Under the pieces are notes generated by a model, which saw only the letters and a list, made by a program, of their open reading frames with translations, did not search any database and was not told the origin of the DNA. A stretch of 64,000 nucleotides of DNA from Hungatella hathewayi WAL-18680 (lineage in GTDB: Bacteria; Bacillota; Clostridia; Lachnospirales; Lachnospiraceae): NCBI RefSeq assembly GCF_000235505.1, contig NZ_JH379027.1:1039569-1103568 (forward strand). Direction: 5' to 3'. Both the position numbers and the translations under genes were made by a program. This document shows positions 52,052 through 60,855 of this stretch, piece by piece (within the stretch, counting starts at the first letter, position 1; each line of letters begins with the position of its first letter).

Positions 52052-53977
52052 CTATGAAGCCGGCAACTCCAGCAGCTGGTCCACATAGATGATATTCGGG
52101 TTGGCGATTCTTGACTTGTTCAGCGCATAAATCTCCGGCCACCGCCCGCCGTCGCCCAGCTTCTTATTGGAAATCTTCCACAGCGTATCGCCGCGGATCA
52201 CCCTGTAAATTGATGCCGCCTTCTGAAGCTCCGGGGAACCGGTCTCCGGAAGCTCGGTCACCTGGTTGGCGCCCCTGACATAGATGCGGGCCGCCGGCTG
52301 ACCGTACTGCTCCGCCGTGATCACGCCCTTCAAGGCCGTGGTGGTGTAGTCAATCAGCGCATCCTCCAGGGACACTCCGGTCACGTAACCATTTTCCTGA
52401 TAGGCATCCTTGAAGGAATAGTAGGTGTCGCCGCCCGCGGCGGTAAAGTCGTTGGTTGCTATGGTGTAGGTCCGCTCCAAATCAAGGGGAACGCCGCCCA
52501 CCATCACATTTTTGACGCGGGTTCCCGGATTGGCGCAGCGATAGTAGGTGCCGTAGGCTTCCCCGTTCTTGTAGGGCTTGGACGTATCCAGGGTAAAGGT
52601 AATCCCCGATACCTGCGGAAATGCTCCCAGCGCCGCCGGCGCCGCGTAGGTGGCGGCTTCCAGCGCTTCCAAAAGCTCCTGTCCGGTTAGCTCCATGACA
52701 GCCACCTGGTTGCCAAAGGGGAAGACCGTCTTCATATCCAGCATGGAAATGTCTCCCGCTGGGATGGATTCCCGGATGCCGCCGCCGTTGGTGATGGCCG
52801 CGTCCACGGTCCCGCCGATGGACTTGTTGGCGCTCCACCGGATGGCGTCCGCCGCGAAGTCACCCAGATTGGTCTCCTGTGTCCGGTTGCCCGGCTCGCG
52901 CTCCCCGTTTAACATCACTTCTGTTTTGGCAAATACCTTGCCAAGCTCTTTGTTAATCTCATCGTTTTTCGCCTTGACAGCCGCTTCCACGGTTTTGTCT
53001 TTTCCCGTATAGACATCGGCGGAAACCAGCTGGGAGGATAGCTCCTTTGTGTTCGTATCGTAGAGAACCACCCCGGCGTTGGCCAGGTTGGAACCAGTGC
53101 TGACGATGAGGGTATCGCTGTTATTGCGGAAGGATGGATAGGACGCTTTATCAACCGGCGCGCCATTTTCCATAACCGTATGGCTGTGGCCGTCGATAAA
53201 CAAATCGATGCCGGTCACATGGTTTACCACGTCCACGGAGCGGCTGCCTGAGGCGGCGCTCTCCTCATCGATGCCCAGATGGCCGAGGGCCACAATCAAA
53301 TCACAGCCGGACGCTTTTAACTGGTCCACCTGATTCTGGGCGCAGGCGTAGAGCTCTTTGCCCTGGAGAAATTCCAGCCCCTTCATCTTGTCCGGGCTGG
53401 CCTTGGTGGCCGTCTCCGGGGTGTCCAGTCCGAAGACGCCGACCTTCAGACCGCTTTTCGTGGTAAAAATACGTTTTGAGTCAAAAACGACGGATTTGTT
53501 GTTCTTGTATACAATGTTGGCGGCCAGAACCGGGAATTTGGCGTCCTTTATCAGGGCTTTTAGGTTGTCCACGCCCCAGTCAAACTCGTGGTTGCCGGGA
53601 CACATGGCATCGTAGCCGGCCAGATTCATAAAGGCGATGGCGTCCGCTCCCTGGGACTGGTTCACCAGAGCTGTCCCCTGACAGGCGTCCCCTGCAGAAA
53701 GCAGAAGAGTGTCGGCCCCTGCCGCCTCGTAGTCCTTCTTTAGCTGGGCAATGGCTGCCGTTCCCAGCACGCCGTCGTCTGCCATATCGCGTCCATGTGT
53801 GTCGTTGGTATGGATGATAACCAGTTTGCCGCTCACGTCACCGATGGTAAAAGCCGCGCCGCTTTTGGCAGCCGCCATGGCTGGAATGGCGGGCATCGCT
53901 GTCATCATGACCAGCGTAAAGGCAAGGAGCAGTGATATGTATTTTGAGTGTTTCAGTCTTAACTGAAGCTGTTTCAT
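52052..53977 (-). CDS. secreted 5'-nucleotidase with C-terminal LysM domain
   Basis: 641 aa. A signal peptide ends near PAMAA (residue ~36). The metallophosphatase domain has IIHTNDTHGR, GDACQGT, GNHEFDWG and the GHSH in LFIDGHSHT; the C-terminal 5'-nucleotidase domain has ITNGGGIRESIPAG. The last ~50 residues (YRVIRGDTLWKISNKKLG) are a LysM wall-binding domain. It releases nucleosides and phosphate from extracellular nucleotides at the cell wall. LPETG at 576-580 is internal and not a sorting signal. The start at 53977 has GGAGGTGAATACTTC upstream. Confidence 0.92.
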   Translation of the reverse strand: MKQLQLRLKHSKYISLLLAFTLVMMTAMPAIPAMAAAKSGAAFTIGDVSGKLVIIHTNDTHGRDMADDGVLGTAAIAQLKKDYEAAGADTLLLSAGDACQGTALVNQSQGADAIAFMNLAGYDAMCPGNHEFDWGVDNLKALIKDAKFPVLAANIVYKNNKSVVFDSKRIFTTKSGLKVGVFGLDTPETATKASPDKMKGLEFLQGKELYACAQNQVDQLKASGCDLIVALGHLGIDEESAASGSRSVDVVNHVTGIDLFIDGHSHTVMENGAPVDKASYPSFRNNSDTLIVSTGSNLANAGVVLYDTNTKELSSQLVSADVYTGKDKTVEAAVKAKNDEINKELGKVFAKTEVMLNGEREPGNRTQETNLGDFAADAIRWSANKSIGGTVDAAITNGGGIRESIPAGDISMLDMKTVFPFGNQVAVMELTGQELLEALEAATYAAPAALGAFPQVSGITFTLDTSKPYKNGEAYGTYYRCANPGTRVKNVMVGGVPLDLERTYTIATNDFTAAGGDTYYSFKDAYQENGYVTGVSLEDALIDYTTTALKGVITAEQYGQPAARIYVRGANQVTELPETGSPELQKAASIYRVIRGDTLWKISNKKLGDGGRWPEIYALNKSRIANPNIIYVDQLLELPAS

Positions 53978-54065
53978 GAAGTATTCACCTCCGTGTAGGT
54001 TTGTCACAAACGGTTTTATTCGCACCCTCATATTATCATAATTCTGGGGAAAAGCCTATCTTTTT

Positions 54066-54123
54066 TGGGAAAATTCCCAGGATTTTTCGCTTTCTTGAAC
54101 CTGAGGGGCGGATATGGTATGAT
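54066..54123 (+). promoter_or_regulatory. promoter of the sirtuin-like gene with upstream inverted repeat
   Basis: TTGAAC (54095-54100), 17 bp, TATGAT (54118-54123). Upstream lies a perfect inverted repeat TGGGAA-AA-TTCCCA (54066-54079), a possible regulator site. Confidence 0.6.
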
Positions 54124-54204
54124 GGGAAGAGACATGGCACAAGATAGGAACCTGGCTCTGTCATGTGAGAAGACGAAGAGAAAAAATAATGGAGAAGAAT
54201 AGCT

Positions 54205-54825
54205 ATGAATGATAAGACAGAACAGATAAAAGCCCGCCTGGCGGACTGCGGAAAGGTGCTGGTAGGCATCGGAAAAGAGTGGAAGAAGGAGGGAAATGAC
54301 GACGTGATGGCCGCCTACGAGGCCCTGCACCAGCTCATCAAGGATAAGGACTATTTTATCGTCACCACCAACACGGACGGAGCCATCTGGGACTCCTCCC
54401 TGGATGATAGCAGAATCACCGCACCCTGCGGAAATGTGAACTGGCGGCAGTGTTCCAAAGCCTGCACAAAGGACATCTGGGAGGCCGGCGAGGTGCCGGA
54501 CGACATCTGTCCCCACTGCGGCGCCCCTCTGACCGGCAATACGGTGGAGGCGGAGACTTATATAGAAGAAGGATACCTTCCGTCCTGGAACGCCTACACC
54601 AAATGGCTGACCACCACGCTCAATAAAAATCTGGTGGTGCTGGAACTGGGGGAGGGATTCAAGACGCCCACAGTCATCCGGTGGCCCTTTGAAAAGACCG
54701 TATTTTTCAACCGGAAATCCTATCTCTACCGGGTAAACGGGACATTTTCCCAGATATCGGAGGAGATAAAGGAGCGGGCGGAAGGAATTGCGGAGAATTC
54801 CGTGACGTGGATCACGCAGCTGTGA
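54205..54825 (+). CDS. divergent sirtuin-like protein
   Basis: 206 aa. The middle resembles the Sir2 fold: DYFIVTTNTDG (51-59), a zinc site with Cys83, Cys87, Cys102 and Cys105 (RQCSKAC ... ICPHC), and LVVLELGEGFKTPTVIRWPFEK near the C-terminus. The N-terminal GAGxS NAD-binding loop of sirtuins is absent, and the catalytic His position appears to be Cys75 (APCGNVNW). It might bind NAD-like ligands or have another role. No neighbour suggests a function. The assignment is by motif pattern, and a structural comparison would settle it. Confidence 0.55.
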   Translation: MNDKTEQIKARLADCGKVLVGIGKEWKKEGNDDVMAAYEALHQLIKDKDYFIVTTNTDGAIWDSSLDDSRITAPCGNVNWRQCSKACTKDIWEAGEVPDDICPHCGAPLTGNTVEAETYIEEGYLPSWNAYTKWLTTTLNKNLVVLELGEGFKTPTVIRWPFEKTVFFNRKSYLYRVNGTFSQISEEIKERAEGIAENSVTWITQL

Positions 54826-54829
54826 TGAT

Positions 54830-54876
54830 AAAATGGCCGCCCGGTCAGTTTTGTAAACTGTCCGGGCGGCCATTTT
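54830..54876. terminator. bidirectional intrinsic terminator
   Basis: A long GC-rich hairpin: 54830-54844 pairs with 54862-54876, with an inner CAGTTT/AAACTG extension and T5 at the end. It lies between converging genes. Confidence 0.9.
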
Positions 54877-54890
54877 TCGCTGCATAAATT

Positions 54891-56090
54891 TTATTTTGTA
54901 TAATTGTCAAAGTATCCCTGAATATAGATAACCGGGGTCCCCTTGTCGCCGGAGCCGGAGGTCAAATCACAGAGCGAACCGATCAGGTCGGTCAATCGTC
55001 TCGGCGTGGTTCCCTGGGACGCCATATCGCCCACCAGGTTGTCCGCCTTGTTGCGGATGCGCTCGGAGATGGCAGCCTTCAATTCCTCACCGCTCAAGTC
55101 CGCGAAATCATTGTCTGCCAGATATTTTAACTTAATCTCGTTTGGCTGTCCGTTGAGACCCGGTGTGAAGGCCGGGGATACGCAGGGGTCAGCCAGCTCC
55201 CAGATTTTGCCGATAGGGTCCTTGAAGGCGCCGTCGCCGTAGACCATAACCTCGATTTGTCTGCCGGTGCGCTCCTTCATCATCTGCTGAACCTGGTTCA
55301 CGAACGGCTCGCAGTCTCTTGGGAACAGCTTGACCGTGTCCTCGGTGGCCTTGTTGGAGCCCAGCAGGCCGTAGTTTTCGTTGTATCCGCTGCCGTTTAC
55401 CGGGGCAGTTAAAATGTCATCCAGGCCGTACACGGTTTTGGCGCCGGCGGCCAGCAGACGGCGTTTCGTTCTGGCGCGGGAGTGGATGTCGCAGCAGAGT
55501 ACACTGTCGGTGTAGTCAAGAATCGTGCGGCAGTCGTTGGCCAGCACCACCTCCACCTCGGCGCCCTGCTCGGTGATCAGCTCTTTATAAACTTCGATGT
55601 AGTCCACACCGGTAAATTCATGTTTTTTGTATCCAAATAATTCCCGGTAGCGCTCCTCCGACAGCACGTCAGACCATGGATTCACTCCCTTTTCATCCAG
55701 CTCGTCCTCGTCAACCAGATGGTTGCCCACCTCATCCGATGGGTAGGACAGCATGAGTACAATCTTTTTCGCGCCTTTTGCGATTCCCTTTAAGCAGATG
55801 GAAAAACGGTTTCTGCTGAGAATCGGGAAAATGACGCCGATGGTGGAGTCTCCGTATTTGGCCTTTACATCGGCGGCAATATCGTTGACGGTGGCATAGT
55901 TGCCCTGGGCTCTTGCGACAACGGCCTCTGTGACAGCCAGCACGTCCATATCACGGACGGTAAATCCCTCGTCATTGTCTGCGGCAGCTGCCAGCACGGA
56001 ATCCACAACGATTTGTGCCAGGTTATCTCCTTCGCGGATGATTGGTGTACGTACCCCTCTGGATATCGTTCCGACTAAACGTTCCCCCAT
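54891..56090 (-). CDS. coenzyme F420-0:L-glutamate ligase-like protein
   Basis: 399 aa. It resembles CofE/FbiB-type ligases (GVRTPIIREGDNLAQIV near the start, DMDVLAVTEAVVARAQGNY next), which add glutamate to F420-0 using GTP. It is longer than archaeal CofE (~250 aa) and has an extra C-terminal domain (~250-399). F420 biosynthesis is not expected in a clostridium of this type, and no other cof or fbi gene is in the window. It may therefore ligate another acceptor. It is a single-gene unit with its own promoter and terminator. Confidence 0.7.
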   Translation of the reverse strand: MGERLVGTISRGVRTPIIREGDNLAQIVVDSVLAAAADNDEGFTVRDMDVLAVTEAVVARAQGNYATVNDIAADVKAKYGDSTIGVIFPILSRNRFSICLKGIAKGAKKIVLMLSYPSDEVGNHLVDEDELDEKGVNPWSDVLSEERYRELFGYKKHEFTGVDYIEVYKELITEQGAEVEVVLANDCRTILDYTDSVLCCDIHSRARTKRRLLAAGAKTVYGLDDILTAPVNGSGYNENYGLLGSNKATEDTVKLFPRDCEPFVNQVQQMMKERTGRQIEVMVYGDGAFKDPIGKIWELADPCVSPAFTPGLNGQPNEIKLKYLADNDFADLSGEELKAAISERIRNKADNLVGDMASQGTTPRRLTDLIGSLCDLTSGSGDKGTPVIYIQGYFDNYTK

Positions 56091-56156
56091 ATCTTGATTC
56101 TCCTTTGACTGTTATTTTATTTGCATGGTTTTGCATCTTTTGGTATTTCCTACTAC

Positions 56157-56185
56157 ATTATAGAGGAAAACTGCAAAAGTTACAA
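56157..56185 (-). promoter_or_regulatory. promoter of the F420-ligase-like gene
   Basis: On the minus strand TTGTAA (56180-56185), 17 bp, TATAAT (56157-56162). Confidence 0.7.
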
Positions 56186-56217
56186 ATGGTTTTCAAAACT
56201 TGTAATGATTTACGCAT

Positions 56218-56246
56218 TGTGTGAGCGGGCGGGTTGTGATAAAATA
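56218..56246 (+). promoter_or_regulatory. predicted promoter of hisH-hisF
   Basis: TTGTGT (56218-56223), 17 bp, TAAAAT (56241-56246), about 40 bases before hisH. Confidence 0.55.
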
Positions 56247-56284
56247 ATGACAAAAAGGTGTATCAGCTGACAAAAAAGGATGGG

Positions 56285-56899
56285 ATGCGTGTGATAGCGA
56301 TAATCGATTATGATGCAGGAAACTTACGGAGCGTGGAGAAAGCGCTGACGGCGCTGGGGGAGAAGCCGGTGATTACCAGTGACAGCCATGAGATTCTCTC
56401 GGCGGACAAGGTGATACTTCCGGGAGTCGGCTCCTTCGGGGACGCCATGGGACGGCTGCATCAGTACGGGCTGGTCGACGTCATCCGCCAGGTGGCGGAC
56501 CAGGGAACGCCGTTTCTTGGTATCTGCCTGGGACTTCAGCTGATGTTTGAGAGCAGTGAGGAGAGTGTGGGTGTGGAAGGCCTGGGACTGCTTCGCGGGA
56601 CCATTAAGAAGATTCCCGACTGTCCGGGACTTAAGATTCCCCATATGGGGTGGAATTCCCTGGATATCACGCCGGGAGCCAGACTCTTTCAGGGCGTGGA
56701 GCAGGGAGCGTACGTGTACTTCGTGCATTCCTACTATCTGGAGGCGGAGGACGAAAAAATCGTGGCGGCTTCCACCCAGTACAGCACCAGAATCCACGCG
56801 TCGGTGGAGTCCGGCAACGTGTTTGCCTGCCAGTTCCATCCGGAGAAGAGCAGCAGTGTGGGGCTTCAGATTCTGAAGAACTTTATTGAGATAAACTAG
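56285..56899 (+). CDS. hisH: imidazole glycerol phosphate synthase, glutaminase subunit
   Basis: 204 aa class I glutamine amidotransferase. The nucleophile elbow is GICLGLQLM (Cys), and the His-Glu of the triad is in CQFHPEKSS; LPGVGSFGDAM fits HisH. It supplies ammonia to HisF in histidine biosynthesis. ATG 56285 was chosen (AAAAAGGATGGG upstream); a GTG two codons on is an alternative. hisF follows 31 bases later; the rest of the his pathway is outside the window. Confidence 0.94.
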   Translation: MRVIAIIDYDAGNLRSVEKALTALGEKPVITSDSHEILSADKVILPGVGSFGDAMGRLHQYGLVDVIRQVADQGTPFLGICLGLQLMFESSEESVGVEGLGLLRGTIKKIPDCPGLKIPHMGWNSLDITPGARLFQGVEQGAYVYFVHSYYLEAEDEKIVAASTQYSTRIHASVESGNVFACQFHPEKSSSVGLQILKNFIEIN

Positions 56900-56930
56900 A
56901 ACCTAACATCATGATTTCCAGGAGGCGGCC

Positions 56931-57692
56931 ATGCATACGAAGAGAATTATTCCATGTCTGGATGTACATAACGGCAGAGTAGTGAAAGGTGTCAATTTTG
57001 TGAACCTGCGGGACGCGGGGGACCCGGTGGAGATTGCGGCGGCCTACGATAAGGCCGGTGCGGACGAACTGGTATTTCTGGATATCACGGCTTCCTCCGA
57101 CGCCAGAAACACGGTGGTGGACATGGTGCGCCGGGTGGCGGAGAAGGTGTTTATTCCCTTTACGGTGGGCGGCGGAATCCGCACGGTGGATGATTTCCGG
57201 ATGCTGCTTCGGGAAGGGGCGGACAAGATATCCATCAATTCCTCGGCCATCAATACGCCGGAGCTGATATCGGAGGCGGCGGACAAGTTTGGACGCCAGT
57301 GTGTGGTGGTGGCTATTGACGCGAGAAGGCGGGAGGACGGCTCCGGCTGGAATGTGTACAAGAACGGCGGCCGGATTGACACGGGGCTTGATGCCCTTTT
57401 GTGGGCGGAGAAGGCGGACCGTCTGGGAGCGGGGGAGATTCTCCTCACCAGCATGGACTGCGACGGCACCAAGGCGGGATATGACAACGAGCTGACCGCT
57501 CTGATTGCGGAGCATGTCTCAGTCCCGGTGATTGCGTCCGGCGGGGCCGGAACCATGGACCATTTTTATGATACCCTGACAAAAGGGAAGGCGGACGCGG
57601 CTCTGGCTGCTTCGCTGTTTCACTATAAAGAACTGGAGATTATGGAGCTTAAGAGATATCTGGCGGGGCGCGGGTTATCCATGCGCCTGTGA
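56931..57692 (+). CDS. hisF: imidazole glycerol phosphate synthase, cyclase subunit
   Basis: 253 aa TIM barrel, normal length. [19 protein letters not shown] holds the catalytic Asp of strand 1, [10 protein letters not shown] and SINSSA the phosphate sites, and [13 protein letters not shown] the second catalytic Asp. It closes the imidazole ring to give IGP and AICAR. AGGAGGCGGCC precedes the ATG. It forms a heterodimer with HisH. Confidence 0.96.
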   Translation: MHTKRIIPCLDVHNGRVVKGVNFVNLRDAGDPVEIAAAYDKAGADELVFLDITASSDARNTVVDMVRRVAEKVFIPFTVGGGIRTVDDFRMLLREGADKISINSSAINTPELISEAADKFGRQCVVVAIDARRREDGSGWNVYKNGGRIDTGLDALLWAEKADRLGAGEILLTSMDCDGTKAGYDNELTALIAEHVSVPVIASGGAGTMDHFYDTLTKGKADAALAASLFHYKELEIMELKRYLAGRGLSMRL

Positions 57693-57740
57693 TGTTGGAA
57701 GACTGGAAGGAAAAGTACGAATGAGGAGGGAACATCAGAT

Positions 57741-58418
57741 ATGGGAATGATAGAGAATGACTGGCTGCAGGCCGTTGGCGGAGAATTTCGGAAACCTTAT
57801 TATAAGGAACTGTACGAGTTTGTGAAGCAGGAGTACAGCACAAGGGTGATCTATCCGCCGGCAGATGATATTTTTAACGCGCTTCATTTTACACCGCTAA
57901 AAGAGGTGAAGGTGCTGATACTGGGGCAGGACCCTTATCACAACGAGCACCAGGCCCACGGACTCAGCTTTTCGGTGCTGCCGGAGCAGAAGGAGATTCC
58001 ACCGTCTCTGCAGAACATTTACCAGGAACTCCACGACGATTTGGGCTGCTACATACCCAACAACGGGTATCTGGAGAAATGGGCGAGACAGGGCGTTCTG
58101 ATGCTGAACACGGTGCTGACCGTCCGGGCCCATCAGGCCAACTCCCACCAGGGGAAGGGCTGGGAGAAGTTTACGGACGCCATTATCGAGGCGGTGAATG
58201 AGCAGGACAGACCGATTGTCTACATGCTGTGGGGGAGACCGGCCCAGAACAAGATTCCGATGTTAAACAATCCGAAGCATCTGATATTGAAGGCGCCTCA
58301 TCCCAGCCCGCTGTCTGCTTACCGGGGATTTTTCGGCTGTCAGCATTTCAGCCAGGCCAATGAATTTTTGAAGGCTCATGGGGTAGAGCCGATTGACTGG
58401 CAGATCGAGAACTTATAG
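57741..58418 (+). CDS. ung: uracil-DNA glycosylase
   Basis: 225 aa family-1 UDG. VLILGQDPYHNEHQAHGLSFSV has the catalytic Asp in GQDPYH, and HPSPLSAYRGFFGCQHFSQAN has the catalytic His and the minor-groove Leu loop. It removes uracil from DNA as the first step of base excision repair. The second in-frame ATG at 57747 is possible. It lies 48 bases after hisF and may be co-transcribed. Confidence 0.95.
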   Translation: MGMIENDWLQAVGGEFRKPYYKELYEFVKQEYSTRVIYPPADDIFNALHFTPLKEVKVLILGQDPYHNEHQAHGLSFSVLPEQKEIPPSLQNIYQELHDDLGCYIPNNGYLEKWARQGVLMLNTVLTVRAHQANSHQGKGWEKFTDAIIEAVNEQDRPIVYMLWGRPAQNKIPMLNNPKHLILKAPHPSPLSAYRGFFGCQHFSQANEFLKAHGVEPIDWQIENL

Positions 58419-58464
58419 GACATCCGGAATCTTTTAGAACAGCACACAAAGAGAGGGGAGAAAC

Positions 58465-59307
58465 ATGGCGACATTTATAGAGATTTTGAAGGTTCTGGTG
58501 TTCGGAATCGTGGAAGGATTTACGGAATGGCTGCCAATCAGCAGTACGGGACATATGATTCTGCTGGATGAGATTATTCCGCTGAGTGTATCGACAGAAT
58601 TTAAGGATATGTTTATGGTAGTGATCCAGCTGGGCGCGATTCTGGCTGTGGTAGTGCTGTATTTCCATAGATTGAATCCGTTTTCACCGTCGAAAACGGA
58701 GAAACAGAAGAGGGCGACAGTTCGCCTTTGGACGAAGATCCTGGTGGCCTGCATTCCGGCGGCCGTCATCGGTCTGCTGATCGATGATTGGATGGAAGCC
58801 CATCTGATGAACGGTTATGTGGTGGCGGCGACCCTGATTATCTACGGTGTCCTGTTTATCGTGATTGAGCGGTACAACGAGGGGCAGAAGCCTATCGTGG
58901 AGAAGGCGGGAAATATTACGTACCGGCTTGCGTTCTGCATCGGCCTCTTTCAGGTATTGTCCCTGGTGCCGGGAACCTCCCGATCGGGAGCAACCATACT
59001 GGGAGCCATCCTGTTAGGCTGTTCCAGAGGCGTGGCGGCGGAGTTCTCCTTCTTCCTTGGAATTCCGGTGATGTTCGGAGCCAGTCTGCTGAAGATTGTG
59101 AAATTTGGACTGGGAAATTTCAAGGGGATTGAAGTGTTTTACCTGTTGTTTGGAATGGTAGTGGCATTCCTGATTTCCGTGTATTCCATCAAGTTTCTGC
59201 TGGATTATATTCGGAAAAATGATTTCACGGTGTTTGGATTTTACCGGATTGGGCTGGGAATCGTGGTGCTGATTTATTTCGCGGTCACCAGGCTGATGGC
59301 GGGATGA
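58465..59307 (+). CDS. uppP: undecaprenyl-diphosphatase
   Basis: 280 aa membrane phosphatase with about seven to eight helices. EGFTEWLPISSTGH and PGTSRSGATI are the two catalytic motifs of UppP/BacA. It recycles the lipid carrier for peptidoglycan and gives bacitracin tolerance. AGAGGGGAGAAAC precedes the ATG. A terminator follows. Confidence 0.96.
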   Translation: MATFIEILKVLVFGIVEGFTEWLPISSTGHMILLDEIIPLSVSTEFKDMFMVVIQLGAILAVVVLYFHRLNPFSPSKTEKQKRATVRLWTKILVACIPAAVIGLLIDDWMEAHLMNGYVVAATLIIYGVLFIVIERYNEGQKPIVEKAGNITYRLAFCIGLFQVLSLVPGTSRSGATILGAILLGCSRGVAAEFSFFLGIPVMFGASLLKIVKFGLGNFKGIEVFYLLFGMVVAFLISVYSIKFLLDYIRKNDFTVFGFYRIGLGIVVLIYFAVTRLMAG

Positions 59308-59340
59308 GAAATAATGGGTTATTATATCGCCCTTAGACGA

Positions 59341-59386
59341 AAAACAGAGTGTTCTCCGAAAGGAAAGCACTCTGTTTTGCATTTTT
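59341..59386 (+). terminator. intrinsic terminator after uppP
   Basis: AAAACAGAGTG (59341-59351) pairs with CACTCTGTTTT (59368-59378), followed by GCATTTTT. Confidence 0.85.
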
Positions 59387-59451
59387 ATGAGATCAATACG
59401 GGAGGGCGGCAAGGTGTATAGAATTTCGGATATTATGATGGAACAGCCACA

Positions 59452-59480
59452 TTATAAGAGGCGTCGTCATTTGCTATAAT
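59452..59480 (+). promoter_or_regulatory. predicted promoter of the sugar ABC operon
   Basis: TATAAT (59475-59480) with TTATAA (59452-59457) at 17 bp. The -35 is weak, as expected for an activated promoter. Confidence 0.5.
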
Positions 59481-59531
59481 TCCGTTAAAGGAACTGAAAG
59501 ACAGGTTCACAAATCACAAGGAGGAATATGG

Positions 59532-60845
59532 ATGATGGGGAAACATGGATGGAGACGGGCGCTTAGCATGGTGTGTGCGGGGGCCATGGCAGTGTCAATG
59601 GCAGGCTGTGGGCAGAAGACGACGGCCAAGGGAGAGGAGAAGGTGGAGATATCCATGCTGGACTTTTTCATTCCCGGCGAGGGCGTGACAAAGGCCATGA
59701 AGCCGCTGATGGAGCAGTATTTGGCGGAGCATCCCAATATTGTGCTGGATGAGGAATCGGTATCTAACGCAGATTTGGCTACCAAAGTACAGACGTTAGC
59801 CGCAGGAGATGAGCTGCCGGATGTGTTTATGTTAAAAGGGCAGATGGCTCAGGCATTTGTGGAAAACGGAAAATTGTATGCCCTCAATGATGTGCTGGAT
59901 GCGGATACGGAGTGGAAAGACAACTTTAAAGAGGGAGTGTTCTCCAACTTTACAATTAACGAGAAGATTTATGCCCTGCCGTTCCAGGTGACCAATACCT
60001 GTGTCTTTTACAATACGGAGTTGCTGGCCCAGGCGGGAATTACGGAATTTCCAAAAACATGGGACGAACTGATTGGGATTATCCCGGATTTAAAAGCCCT
60101 GGGTGTGACGCCTATCGTACTGGGGAACAAAGAGAAATGGAATGCGGAGTCTGTCATCATGAGTACTCTTGGAAACAGGGTAACTGGGGATGACTGGTAT
60201 CAGAGCATCCGTGATAACAGCGGAGCGAAATTTACGGACCCGGAGTTCGTGGCATCTCTTCAGGCTCTCAGCGACTTAGCGGAGGCGGGAGCATTTAACG
60301 AGGATGTAAACAGTATTGACGGAGCGCAGCAGAGACAGATGTATATGAACGGCAAAGCGGCTATCACGATTGACGGAAGCTGGGCAATTGCCAACTTTGA
60401 TGAAAACTGCCCGGATGAGGTGAAAAATGTAACCGAGATGGCGGCTCTTCCTATGGTGGAAGGTGGCAAGGGCGACCCGGAGGCGATTACCGGAGGAGCA
60501 GGCTGGGCGATTGCGGTTAGCGCGAAGATTACACCGGAAAAGCTGGCGGTAGTGACGGATATGTTGAAAGCCATGACAGGACCGGCATACGGAACCGCGG
60601 CCATCAAAGAGGGAACTCTGACTGCTGTCAAACCAGGGGAAAATGTGGAGATTACCAGTACTATCGCTGCGAAATTTGATCAATTTGCGGAGGGCAGACC
60701 GTTTATTCCGGTATATGACCACCAGCTCAGCTCCGGCGTGATTGACGTGATGCAGGGCGGGCTTCAGGAACTGCTGATCGGACGTGTGACCCCTGAGGAG
60801 CTGGCGCAGAGAATCCAGACGGAGTATGAGAATAACGGAAAGTGA
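59532..60845 (+). CDS. sugar ABC transporter substrate-binding lipoprotein
   Basis: 437 aa. The signal peptide ends in SMAGC (lipid-anchor Cys near residue 23). The body is the family-1 extracellular solute-binding fold (SBP_bac_1), recognised from ELPDVFMLKGQMAQAFVENGKLYAL, shown by the core DVFMLKG, and ALPFQVTNTCVFYNTELLAQAGI, shown by YNTELLAQAG. Members bind oligosaccharides outside the membrane. It is the first gene of a CUT1-type operon with two permeases; no ATPase gene is present, so a shared MsmK-type ATPase elsewhere is expected. AAGGAGGAAT lies upstream. Confidence 0.9.
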   Translation: MMGKHGWRRALSMVCAGAMAVSMAGCGQKTTAKGEEKVEISMLDFFIPGEGVTKAMKPLMEQYLAEHPNIVLDEESVSNADLATKVQTLAAGDELPDVFMLKGQMAQAFVENGKLYALNDVLDADTEWKDNFKEGVFSNFTINEKIYALPFQVTNTCVFYNTELLAQAGITEFPKTWDELIGIIPDLKALGVTPIVLGNKEKWNAESVIMSTLGNRVTGDDWYQSIRDNSGAKFTDPEFVASLQALSDLAEAGAFNEDVNSIDGAQQRQMYMNGKAAITIDGSWAIANFDENCPDEVKNVTEMAALPMVEGGKGDPEAITGGAGWAIAVSAKITPEKLAVVTDMLKAMTGPAYGTAAIKEGTLTAVKPGENVEITSTIAAKFDQFAEGRPFIPVYDHQLSSGVIDVMQGGLQELLIGRVTPEELAQRIQTEYENNGK

Positions 60846-60855
60846 GTGAGAGATT

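Noticed and set aside
52229-52243. LPETG motif in the 5'-nucleotidase as a sortase signal
   Set aside because: It is about 60 residues from the end, followed by a LysM domain, with no hydrophobic segment or basic tail.
53500-53720. Antisense open frames inside the 5'-nucleotidase and many other GC-rich genes
   Set aside because: They lack ribosome sites, mirror the coding strand in GC-rich DNA and have low-complexity translations; I treat them as shadows.
59387-59479. 30-codon frame from ATG 59387
   Set aside because: No ribosome site; it follows the uppP terminator directly and covers the predicted promoter of the next operon.
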